From assembly GCF_000421825.1 (NCBI RefSeq), contig NZ_ATXT01000011.1, forward strand, positions 496,001 through 560,000: a stretch of 64,000 bases of DNA, in the 5' to 3' direction. Of this stretch, positions 10,645 to 18,307 are shown piece by piece. A model generated the notes under the pieces. That model did no database searches. It was not told the origin of the DNA and saw nothing but the letters and a program-made list of their open reading frames with translations. This DNA is from Humibacter albus DSM 18994. GTDB taxonomy: Bacteria; Actinomycetota; Actinomycetes; Actinomycetales; Microbacteriaceae. The position numbers and the translations under genes are program-made. Within the stretch, counting starts at the first letter, position 1; the number at the start of each line of letters is the position of its first letter.

Positions 10645-11745
10645 ATGGTGATCGATGAGGAGGTGGCCGTGGCATCCGTCTCGTGGCTGCGCGCACGCCG
10701 ACTGAACACGCAGTTCCTGACCGGGCACACGCAGTCACCGCTCGACGTCGTACGCCGGCTCGCCGCCGTGCAGGCGCAGAACGTCCCGGCCGCGCGATGG
10801 GCGGTGGGCGTGCGATCGCCGCGCGCACGCCTCGGCGACGTCGAAGACCTTTTCGCCAGCGGCGCGGTGCTGCGCTCGTGGACGATGCGCGGCACCCTGC
10901 ATCTGGTCGCCGCCGAAGACCTCGGCTGGATGCTCTCGCTCACCTCCGCGCGGCAACGCGCCGCCGTCGATCGAGAGGCACGGCAGCGCGGCATCTCGCC
11001 TCACGACTTCGATCGAGCATCGGCTGTCATCGTCGACCAGGTCGCGGAGCATGGGCCCACGACCCGAGCAGAAGCGCTCAGCGCACTCAAGCGCGCCGGC
11101 GTCGACACATCGTCCGAGCGCGGGTACCGCTACATCCGCGATACCGCTCTGCGAGGGCTCGTGGCCTGGGGCCCCTATCGCGGGGCGCAGCCCGAGCTGG
11201 TTCTCGTCCCGCACGCACCACCGCTTCAGCGAGAAGAGGCGCTCGGCCGCTACCTCACCCGCTACGCGGCCGGGCACGGACCGATCACGGTGCGCGACTT
11301 CGCCTGGTGGTCGGGACTCACCCTCAGCGATGCTCGCCGCGCGCGTGAGGTCGCCGCCGGTGCGCTGACGACCGTGCGCGTCGGCGACGACGAATTCCTC
11401 GTGGCCCCTTCAGAGCTGGACGCGACGCCCGCCCGCCCGCGCGGGCTCAAGGCGATCGCCGCGTGGGACGAGTACGTGCTCGGGTACGGCGACCGATCCG
11501 CCGCGCTCCCCGCCGAGCACGCCTGGCGCGTCTCGCCGACCGGTAACGGCGTGTTCCTTCCCGCTATCGTCTCGGCCGGTCGGGTCGTCGGAACGTGGCG
11601 TCACAGCATCCGCCGCTCGGTCGCAACCGTCGAGGCGGAACCGTTCAGCACGCTCACGGAGTCCGAACGACACGGTCTCGAGACCGAGGCCGCGCGACTC
11701 GCGCGGTTCCTCGGTGTCGAGCCGGGTGGCGTCGTCATCCCTTGA
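10645..11745 (+). CDS. Winged-helix DNA-binding domain protein, AlkZ-like (HTH_42) family
   Basis: This 366-residue protein matches the HTH_42/AlkZ superfamily. It has the N-terminal LAAVQAQ motif with the Gln-x-Gln pair that is catalytic in AlkZ glycosylases, then RSWTMRGTLHLVAAEDL. A central tandem winged-helix region carries GPITVRDFAWWSGL. The C-terminal block is AAWDEYVLGYGDRS and the protein ends in a beta-rich segment. Related proteins are DNA glycosylases that unhook interstrand crosslinks or excise alkylated bases; many actinobacterial paralogues are uncharacterised. Its last 11 bp overlap the end of the convergent sugar permease gene. Confidence 0.82.
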   Translation: MVIDEEVAVASVSWLRARRLNTQFLTGHTQSPLDVVRRLAAVQAQNVPAARWAVGVRSPRARLGDVEDLFASGAVLRSWTMRGTLHLVAAEDLGWMLSLTSARQRAAVDREARQRGISPHDFDRASAVIVDQVAEHGPTTRAEALSALKRAGVDTSSERGYRYIRDTALRGLVAWGPYRGAQPELVLVPHAPPLQREEALGRYLTRYAAGHGPITVRDFAWWSGLTLSDARRAREVAAGALTTVRVGDDEFLVAPSELDATPARPRGLKAIAAWDEYVLGYGDRSAALPAEHAWRVSPTGNGVFLPAIVSAGRVVGTWRHSIRRSVATVEAEPFSTLTESERHGLETEAARLARFLGVEPGGVVIP

Positions 11746-12697
11746 CCGCTCCGCCCAACCCGCCGCCGCGCAGGAAGGTGCGCTGGAAGATCAGGAAGAT
11801 CGCGACGGGGATGAGGGTGGCGATCGTCAGCGCCGCGAGATACACCCCGAGATCCGTCGACGACTGGATCTGCGGTAGGCGCACCGAGAGCGGTTGAATC
11901 CCGATGTTCGTCAGCACGAGGTTGGGCCAGAGGAAGTCCGCCCAGGCGGCATTGATCGCGAACACCGACACGACACCGATGATCGGCTTCGACATCGGCA
12001 GCACCACCGACCAGAACAGCCGGAACGTTCCGGCGCCGTCCGTCTTCGCGGCCTCGAACACCTCGCGGGGCAGCGCATCGAAGAACCGCATCACCAGCAG
12101 CACGTTGAAGGCGCTCGCGCCTGCCGGCAGCCACACCGCCCAAAACGTGTTGATCAAAGAGTGTCCGATGAGCGGCGGGTGCAGGATCGTCAGGTAGAGC
12201 GGGACGAGCAGCACGACGGCGGGCACGAAGAGCGTTGCGAGCACGAGGCCGCTGATGATCTTGCCGTACTTGGGCCGCAGCACCGAGAGTGCGTATCCCG
12301 CCGTCGTGGCGACCAGGAGCTGCACCGCCCACTCGCCAGCGGCCATCCAGATGGTGTTGAAGAAGAAGTCGCCGATCTTGACGTCGTTCCACGCCTTGAA
12401 GAGGTTCGAGAACGCGAACCCGTTCGGGAACAGGGCGAGCGGCTGCGTCAGCGTGTCCTGCGTCGGCGTCACGGCCGACTTCAGCAGCCAGAGCAGGGGC
12501 ACGAGACCGATCACGACGAGGCACACGCCGAGCACGACGTTCACGATCGTCCCGAGCACTCGTACCTGCGGTCGCCGACGGTCGGCCGCCGAGAGGATGC
12601 CGCGTTCGGGCTCCTCGGCGACCTGGCGGCTGCGACGCCGACGCGGCGTGACCACGGTGTCCTGTACGCCGGGCTCGGCGGGTGCGGTGGTGGTCAT
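11735..12697 (-). CDS. Carbohydrate ABC transporter permease (MalG type)
   Basis: This 320-residue protein has a basic cytoplasmic N-terminus of about 50 residues and then six membrane segments. The EAA loop near the C-terminal third reads EVFEAAKTDGAGTFRLFWSVV, here summarised as E-A-A-x-x-D-G-A with the trailing LP. This is the MalG-type inner-membrane subunit of a sugar importer. Its ATG overlaps the stop of the MalF-type gene by 4 bp (ATGA). It is the last gene of the GH13/sugar operon and runs 11 bp into the convergent AlkZ-like gene. No ATPase gene is present in the operon, so a shared MsmK/MsiK-type ATPase encoded elsewhere is likely. Confidence 0.92.
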   Translation of the reverse strand: MTTTAPAEPGVQDTVVTPRRRRSRQVAEEPERGILSAADRRRPQVRVLGTIVNVVLGVCLVVIGLVPLLWLLKSAVTPTQDTLTQPLALFPNGFAFSNLFKAWNDVKIGDFFFNTIWMAAGEWAVQLLVATTAGYALSVLRPKYGKIISGLVLATLFVPAVVLLVPLYLTILHPPLIGHSLINTFWAVWLPAGASAFNVLLVMRFFDALPREVFEAAKTDGAGTFRLFWSVVLPMSKPIIGVVSVFAINAAWADFLWPNLVLTNIGIQPLSVRLPQIQSSTDLGVYLAALTIATLIPVAIFLIFQRTFLRGGGLGGAVKG

Positions 12698-13740
12698 TCG
12701 TCGCTCCATCTCGAGGTCAGCCGGAAGTACACGACGGACAAGACGGCCAGGAACGCCGCCAGCATGATGCTGAGCGCCGTGGCCTGCCCGTAGGCGCCGC
12801 CGAGGCTGTTGGTGAACGCGTACTGATAGATCAGCAGCAGGATGGTAGTGGTCGAGTTGACCGGTCCCCCGCCGGTGAAGAGGAACGGCTGCAGGAACAC
12901 CTGCGCCGTGGCGATGATCTGCAGGATCAGCGTGATGAAGAGGATGCCCCGCAGCTGCGGCAACGTGACGTGCCAGATCTTGCCCCAGATGCTCGCGCCG
13001 TCGACCTCTGCGGCGTCGTAGAGGTCGGGCGAGACCGACGTCAGCGCCGCCAGATAGATGATGATCGTCCCACCCGCGCCGGCCCACGTCGCCTGCAGCA
13101 CGAGCGACGGCATCGCGGTCGCGGCATCCTGGATCCACGGCTGCGGAGGGATGCCCACCCAGCTGAGGATGGTGTTGAAGACCCCCGTCGGGCCTGCGTC
13201 GTAGAAGATCTTCCAGAGCAGCACCGACACCACGGGCGGAATCACCACCGGCAGGTAGGCGAGCACGCTGTACAGCCCCTTCATGCGGCGCACTTCGCTC
13301 ATCAGCACCGCGGCCACGAGCGGGATCGGGTACCCGAAGAGCAGCGCGAGCGCGGCGAAATAGCCCGTATTGCGCAGGGCGACCCAGAACACCGGGTCGC
13401 GGAAGACCGCGACGAAGTTGTCCCAACCGACGAAGACAGGGGCGGTGACGAGGTTCGTCTTCTGGAAGCTCATGATCACCGACTCCACGATCGGGGTCCA
13501 CGAGAAGACCCCGAAGATGATCAGGAGCGGCAGCAGGAACAACAGCGTGGTCAGCCCGCCGCGCTGCACCCACGTGATCGGGTTGTGCCTGCGTCGACGC
13601 GCGAGCGCACGGGCGGAATCGTCGGTCCTGCTGCCCGGAGCGGACGAGCGATTCGATGCAGGGCCGCGCCCCGGCGCCGCCGGCACGATGGCCGGCGGCC
13701 CGGGGGCGTCCGTCGTGGCGCGCGTCACAGTGGAGGTCAC
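12694..13740 (-). CDS. Carbohydrate ABC transporter permease (MalF type)
   Basis: This 348-residue protein begins at a GTG that overlaps the stop of the binding-protein gene by 4 bp (GTGA at 13737-13740). The first 50 residues are polar and Pro/Ala/Arg-rich. Six membrane segments follow, starting at about residue 60 (LTTLLFLLPLLIIFGVFSW). The EAA loop is DAAEVDGASIWGKIWHVTLP, with its D-G-A core visible. It should pair with the MalG-type permease to import an oligosaccharide, probably an alpha-glucoside given the GH13 enzyme in the same operon. Confidence 0.92.
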   Translation of the reverse strand: MTSTVTRATTDAPGPPAIVPAAPGRGPASNRSSAPGSRTDDSARALARRRRHNPITWVQRGGLTTLLFLLPLLIIFGVFSWTPIVESVIMSFQKTNLVTAPVFVGWDNFVAVFRDPVFWVALRNTGYFAALALLFGYPIPLVAAVLMSEVRRMKGLYSVLAYLPVVIPPVVSVLLWKIFYDAGPTGVFNTILSWVGIPPQPWIQDAATAMPSLVLQATWAGAGGTIIIYLAALTSVSPDLYDAAEVDGASIWGKIWHVTLPQLRGILFITLILQIIATAQVFLQPFLFTGGGPVNSTTTILLLIYQYAFTNSLGGAYGQATALSIMLAAFLAVLSVVYFRLTSRWSDE

Positions 13741-15119
13741 TTGCCGTCGGCGTCGACGAGCGCCTGGATCTTGGTATCGACCGCTTTCAACATGGAGTCG
13801 ACATCGGCGTTCTTGTCGGTCAGCACAGCCTGCACGACAGGGTCGAGAGCTCCGTAGAGGTCCTGGGTGTGCGACGGAGGCTCCGGGGAGATCTTCTGGT
13901 CGAAGATGCCGTCCGTGAACGGCTTGAGGTTCTCCACCGGGATGTTGTCGTACGGCTTGATCCACTCCTGGTTCTTCTGCCACGTGGCCTTGTCGAACAC
14001 CGGCAGGGTCGGTGCATTCACCGCCTGGTCACCCTTGGCAAGGGTCTTCGCGTTCTTCACTGCAGCACTCTTGTCGACCGTGGGCTGCGTGCGGTAGAAG
14101 TCGATCCACTTGACGGCAGCGGCGATCTGCTCGGGGCTGTCCTTCACGTTGACCACGTCGACGTTGCCGCCGGAGAGGATGCCGGCGCTCGCGTTCGAGG
14201 CCAGCGGGAACGTGGTCACGCCGTACTTCTTCTGATCGAAACCGTTGGCCTGCATGAGCGAGCCGATGACATCCGACCCGCTCATGTACATCGCCACCTT
14301 GCCGGAGGCGAAGGCTTCGTTGATGCCGCTCCAATCGAACAGGAAATTGCTGCCCATGGCGTCGTCGTTCCACCGCAGCGCCTTCAACCAGTTCAGCGCC
14401 TGCTTCGTCTTCGCGTTGTCCGCGGTGACGGTGACCTTGCCGTCGGAACCCACCTTCTCGAGGTGGCCGCCGAGCGCCTGGGTGAGGGTGGCGAGCTCCC
14501 AGCCGCCGGTGTTGTCCTTCGTCATCTGCATGTAGCCGGCGACGCCCGGGAGCTTCTGCGAGATGGTCTTGGCGTCCTGCTCGATCTCATCGAGCGTCGT
14601 CGGTGGCTTGTCGGGGTCGAGGCCGGCCCTGGTGAAGATGTCGCGGTTGTACGAGAGCGCCATCGCGTACGGACCCCACGGGATGCCGTACACCTTGCCG
14701 TCATCGCCGGTCGCGACATCCAGCACGTTCTTGTTCCACTTGTCGGCCGTCGACGTCTGCTTGAAGTATTTCGTGATGTCGGCGAGTTGGCCGTTGTTCG
14801 CGAGCGTCTTCGAGTCGGTGAACGGCACGTTGAACACATCGGGCAAGGTGCCGCCGGCGAGCTCGGCGGCGAACGTCGTACCTGTCCACTGGTATTCGAT
14901 GGCCTTGACCTTGATGTCCGGATACTTCTTCTCGAACTGCTTCACACGGTCGTGCAGAGCCGTGAGCGCATCGGCGGTAGCGCCGGGCAGCACGGGCGCC
15001 ACGACCAGGTTCACCTGGCCGTCGCCGGAGCCGCCGCTGTTCGACGAGCATCCGCTGAGGATGCCCACGCCGGCCAGTGCGGCCGCGGCCAGCACCGCGA
15101 TCTTCGCTGGAGACTTCAT
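13737..15119 (-). CDS. Sugar ABC transporter substrate-binding lipoprotein
   Basis: This 460-residue extracellular solute-binding protein has a lipobox ILSGC with Cys24. The mature domain shows the usual family-1 features, for example YGIPWGPYAMALSYNRDIF and FDWSGINEAFASGKVAMYMS in the two lobes. The ATG at 15119 is preceded by AAAGGA. The upstream in-frame extension to 15293 lacks these features and is rejected. It should bind the imported sugar outside the cell. The gene lies 49 bp after the GH13 gene and overlaps the permease start by 4 bp, consistent with one operon under the LacI regulator. Confidence 0.93.
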   Translation of the reverse strand: MKSPAKIAVLAAAALAGVGILSGCSSNSGGSGDGQVNLVVAPVLPGATADALTALHDRVKQFEKKYPDIKVKAIEYQWTGTTFAAELAGGTLPDVFNVPFTDSKTLANNGQLADITKYFKQTSTADKWNKNVLDVATGDDGKVYGIPWGPYAMALSYNRDIFTRAGLDPDKPPTTLDEIEQDAKTISQKLPGVAGYMQMTKDNTGGWELATLTQALGGHLEKVGSDGKVTVTADNAKTKQALNWLKALRWNDDAMGSNFLFDWSGINEAFASGKVAMYMSGSDVIGSLMQANGFDQKKYGVTTFPLASNASAGILSGGNVDVVNVKDSPEQIAAAVKWIDFYRTQPTVDKSAAVKNAKTLAKGDQAVNAPTLPVFDKATWQKNQEWIKPYDNIPVENLKPFTDGIFDQKISPEPPSHTQDLYGALDPVVQAVLTDKNADVDSMLKAVDTKIQALVDADGK

Positions 15120-15168
15120 CGTCGTCGTTCCTTTCGGGGTGTGCGGAATGTGGGGTGCGTATTTCGGT

Positions 15169-16995
15169 TCATCCGTTCCGGCTGGAACCGGAGTGGATCT
15201 CGAGCGGTTCGTGCTGTGTTCGTAGCCACGCCGTGGAGTCGGGGGGCAGCGCGCCGTTGTGCAACGGGCTACTGGACAGGATGATGTCGGCATCCGCCGG
15301 GAGCCTCACGTCGCCTCGGGAGAGATTCGCGACGCATCGGAACGCGCTTCCGCGATCGAAGCCGAGCACGCCGGGCCCGAGCTCGCACCACGCGAAAGCG
15401 TCGCCCGCCTGCGCATTCAGCCGACGACGCAGACGCAGCGCCTGCCGATACAGCCAGAGCATCGACGACGGATCGGCCTGCTGCGCCTGCACGGTGCGCG
15501 CCGCCCAGTCCGTCGGCTGCGGGAGCCAGGGGGCCGTGCCGGCGCCGTCGGGGCTGAAGCCGAACGGCGGATGCGAGCCGCTCCACGGAAGCGGCACGCG
15601 GCATCCATCGCGTCCGGGGTCGACGCCGCCGGAACGGAAGTGCATCGGGTCCTCGAGCAGATCTTCTGGGATGTTCTCGACTTCGGGAAGGCCGAGCTCG
15701 TCGCCCTGGTAGATGTACAGCGCACCCGGAAGAGCTGCCGTGAGAAGCGCGGCCGCGCGAGCCCGGCGCTCGCCCAGCCTGAGGTCGGTCGGAGTGCCCG
15801 CGCGCTTGTGCGCGAACGAGAACGAGGAGTCGGCGCGGCCGTAGCGAGTGACGGGCCGGGTGACGTCGTGGTTCGAGAGAACCCAGGTCGATGGCGCGTT
15901 CACCGGCGCGTGGGCGGCCAGCGTCTGCTCGATCGATTCCCGCAGTTGAGCCGCGTCCCACGCACGGGCGAGAAAGTCGAAGTTGAAGGCGGTGTGCAGT
16001 TCGTCCCGGCGCAGATACCGCGCGAACCTGTCGATGTCGGGAAGCCAGATCTCGCCCACGAGCACACGAGTGCCAGGGTACGAGTCGGCGATCGAGCGCC
16101 AGCGCCGGTAGATGTCGTGAAGCTCGTCGCGGTCCTGTGTGGGATGTGCTCCCGGTCCCGGATGCTCGGGCACCTCGGGCAGCGTCGGATCCTTCACGAG
16201 CAGTGCCGCCGAGTCGATGCGAACACCGCCGACGCCGCGGTCGAACCAGAATCGCAGCACGTCCTCGTGCAGGCGTCGCACGTCGGGGTGGTTCCAGTTC
16301 AGGTCGGGCTGCTGCGGAGTGAAGAGGTGCAGGTACCACTCGCCCGGTGTTCCGTCCGGGTTCGTGGTGCGGGTCCAGGTCTCTCCCGAGAAGCTGGACT
16401 CCCAGCGCGTGGGGATCTCGTCCCCGTTCAGGCCCTCGCCAGGATGGAACCAGAAGCGCTCGCGCTCCGGCGAGCCCGGCCCCGCAGCCAAGGCTGCCTG
16501 GAACCACGGGTGGCGGTCCGAGATGTGGTTCGGAACGATGTCGATGATGGTGCGAATGCCCAGCGCCAGCGCCTCCTCGATGAGCGCTTCCGCCTCCTGC
16601 AGGGTGCCGAACCGTGGATCGATGGAGGTGTAGTCCGCGACATCGTAGCCGCCGTCCGCGAGAGGCGACTCGTACCAGGGGGTGAACCAGAGAGCATCCA
16701 CGCCGAGGTCGCGCAGATAGCCGAGGTGACGCCTGACGCCCGCGAGATCGCCCACGCCGTCACCGTTCCCGTCTGCGAAGCTGCGGGGGTAGATCTGGTA
16801 GATCGCCGCGCTGCGCCACCACTCGGGATCGCCGGCCGGCGTCGGACGGCGAGTGACCGGCGCGTCGGCGCGCCCCGTCGCGGCACCGGTACGGCCGTCG
16901 GATGCCTGTGCTGCGTCGGATGCCCGTGCTGCGTCGGATTGCTGCGCCGCTTCGGGTGCGGAGAGCTCGGTGTCGGCGAGAGAGGGCGAGTCCAC
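15169..16995 (-). CDS. Glycoside hydrolase family 13 alpha-glucosidase
   Basis: This 608-residue enzyme of the alpha-amylase family should hydrolyse alpha-linked oligosaccharides in the cytoplasm. The GH13 barrel begins near residue 57 (WWRSAAIYQIYPRSF). Region I is DIVPNH. The catalytic nucleophile is Asp261 (GVRIDSA), the acid/base Glu315 (LVGEIW) and the stabiliser Asp377 (LSNHD). This matches oligo-1,6-glucosidase/trehalulose-type members; the substrate is not decided. The start is GTG 16995 with AAAGG upstream. The first 50 residues are an Ala/Ser/Asp/Gln-rich extension built partly from a six-residue repeat (ASDAAR/Q) encoded by an 18-bp tandem repeat at 16897-16950. No signal peptide is seen. 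It is the first gene of the sugar operon. Confidence 0.92.
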   Translation of the reverse strand: MDSPSLADTELSAPEAAQQSDAARASDAAQASDGRTGAATGRADAPVTRRPTPAGDPEWWRSAAIYQIYPRSFADGNGDGVGDLAGVRRHLGYLRDLGVDALWFTPWYESPLADGGYDVADYTSIDPRFGTLQEAEALIEEALALGIRTIIDIVPNHISDRHPWFQAALAAGPGSPERERFWFHPGEGLNGDEIPTRWESSFSGETWTRTTNPDGTPGEWYLHLFTPQQPDLNWNHPDVRRLHEDVLRFWFDRGVGGVRIDSAALLVKDPTLPEVPEHPGPGAHPTQDRDELHDIYRRWRSIADSYPGTRVLVGEIWLPDIDRFARYLRRDELHTAFNFDFLARAWDAAQLRESIEQTLAAHAPVNAPSTWVLSNHDVTRPVTRYGRADSSFSFAHKRAGTPTDLRLGERRARAAALLTAALPGALYIYQGDELGLPEVENIPEDLLEDPMHFRSGGVDPGRDGCRVPLPWSGSHPPFGFSPDGAGTAPWLPQPTDWAARTVQAQQADPSSMLWLYRQALRLRRRLNAQAGDAFAWCELGPGVLGFDRGSAFRCVANLSRGDVRLPADADIILSSSPLHNGALPPDSTAWLRTQHEPLEIHSGSSRNG

Positions 16996-17103
16996 TCGGG
17001 TGCCTTTCTGCGGGAGAGGCGAGCACCACTCGAAGGCAGCGCTGCCGGGATCGGGAAGCTGATCTCATGACCGCCGAAGACGGATGCCCTCGGTGTCGCT
17101 CTC

Positions 17104-17187
17104 AAAGTAGCTATCTCTACAAAATGACGCAAGAACTAAACATTTGGCAATTCGCTTGCGTCATTTGCGACGGCTTGCGCACGCAAA
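17104..17187 (-). promoter_or_regulatory. Sugar-operon promoter with LacI-type operators
   Basis: On the minus strand a candidate promoter reads TTGCGT (17132-17127), 17 bp, TACTTT (17109-17104). A perfect 12-bp inverted repeat, AAATGACGCAAG at 17122-17133 and CTTGCGTCATTT at 17155-17166, brackets it, with a 21-bp spacer. Its promoter-proximal arm overlaps the -35 box. A further TTGCG-CA-CGCAA palindrome sits at 17175-17186. The same TTGCGT/ACGCAA half-site recurs in front of the lacI-type gene. The layout fits repression of the GH13 operon by the adjacent LacI protein, through one or two sites about 33 bp apart centre to centre. Confidence 0.68.
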
Positions 17188-17235
17188 CGGCTATCGGGCT
17201 CGTCCACGGGGCGCGCGGGCCCGCACCGCGCCGCC

Positions 17236-18249
17236 TCAGGCTGCGTGCGGCACGGGGCCAGTCGACGCACGTACGACAAGCTCCGGCTCGAAGAGGAACT
17301 CGTCGACCTCCGGCGCCTCGCCGCGGATCTGCGTCGTGAGCAGTTCCATCACCATCCGCCCCATCGACTCGATCGGCTGCCGCACCGTGGTCAATGGCGG
17401 CTCCACGCAGCCCATCAACGAGGAGTCGTCGTACCCGATGACGGACACATCCTCCGGCACGCGCAGCCCCGCGCGCCGCACGGCCCTGATGACGCCGAGC
17501 GCCAGCGGGTCGCTCGCGCACACGATCGAGGTGACTCCCCTGCGCAGCAGCGCGGCCGCCGCGGCCTGGCCCGACTCGAGCGAGTAGAGCGATCGCACGA
17601 CCAGGTCGTCGTCGAACGTCAGGCCGGCGCGATCGATCTCCCGGCGTGCCGAGGCCTCCTTGCGCTGAGACGGCACATGGTCCTTCGGCCCCAGCACGTA
17701 ACCGATGCGCGTGTGCCCCAGCTGAATGAGGTGGCGCACAGCGAGCTGGGTGGCGACGCCGTCGTCGCAGGACACCGTCGGGAATCCGATGCCGTCGACC
17801 GGGGCGCTCACCAGCACCGTCGGCAACTTCACCTCGCGCAGCCTCTCGTAGTGCTCATGTGCACCCAGCTCCTGCGTGTAGAGCCCTCCGGCGAACACGA
17901 CGCCGGAGACGTGCTGCTCGAGCAGAAGGTCGATGTAGTCGGCCTCCGAGACGCCGCCCGCCGTCTGCGTGCACAGCACGGGCGTGTACCCGTTCTGGGC
18001 GAGCGCGCCGCCGACGACCTCGGCGAATGCCGGAAAGATCGGGTTCGACAGTTCGGGCAGCACCAAACCCACCAGCCGCGCCCGTTCACCCCTGAGCTTC
18101 GTCGGTCGCTCATATCCGAGCACGTCGAGCGCAGTCAGCACCGCCTGCCTCGTCGCCTCGCTGACCCCCGGCTTCTCGTTGAGCACACGACTCACTGTCG
18201 CCTCGCTGACACCCACCTTGCGGGCGACCTCCGCCAGCCTTTTCGCCAT
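17236..18249 (-). CDS. LacI family transcriptional regulator of the sugar operon
   Basis: This repressor has 337 residues from ATG 18249; a GTG two codons upstream is an alternative. The LacI helix-turn-helix is at the N-terminus (LAEVARKVGVSEATVSRVLN). A hinge helix and a periplasmic-binding-protein-like sensor domain follow (VGLVLPELSNPIFP, VIGYDDSSLMGCVEPPLTTV). It should bind a sugar inducer and control the GH13/ABC operon that starts 240 bp downstream on the same strand. Two direct TTGCGT half-sites 20 bp apart lie at its own promoter, suggesting autoregulation. The inducer is unknown; an alpha-glucoside is the natural guess from context. Confidence 0.93.
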   Translation of the reverse strand: MAKRLAEVARKVGVSEATVSRVLNEKPGVSEATRQAVLTALDVLGYERPTKLRGERARLVGLVLPELSNPIFPAFAEVVGGALAQNGYTPVLCTQTAGGVSEADYIDLLLEQHVSGVVFAGGLYTQELGAHEHYERLREVKLPTVLVSAPVDGIGFPTVSCDDGVATQLAVRHLIQLGHTRIGYVLGPKDHVPSQRKEASARREIDRAGLTFDDDLVVRSLYSLESGQAAAAALLRRGVTSIVCASDPLALGVIRAVRRAGLRVPEDVSVIGYDDSSLMGCVEPPLTTVRQPIESMGRMVMELLTTQIRGEAPEVDEFLFEPELVVRASTGPVPHAA

Positions 18250-18255
18250 GGTCAC

Positions 18256-18286
18256 ATCTTACGCAATCACTTGCATGAAGACGCAA
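18256..18286 (-). promoter_or_regulatory. Candidate autoregulatory site in front of the lacI-type gene
   Basis: Minus-strand half-sites TTGCGT occur at 18286-18281 and 18266-18261, 20 bp apart and so on the same DNA face. A TAAGAT hexamer (18261-18256) could be the -10 box. The start codon follows within about 7 bp, suggesting a leaderless or near-leaderless transcript. The shared half-site with the operon promoter supports autoregulation, but the promoter spacing (19 bp) is not ideal. Confidence 0.45.
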
Positions 18287-18307
18287 TTATTCGACATGTG
18301 CCCCGTC

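Noticed and set aside
12698-13573. A 612-codon frame joining the MalG-type permease to upstream sequence
   Set aside because: The part upstream of 12697 is a shadow of the MalF-type gene; the ATG with 4-bp overlap is the natural start.
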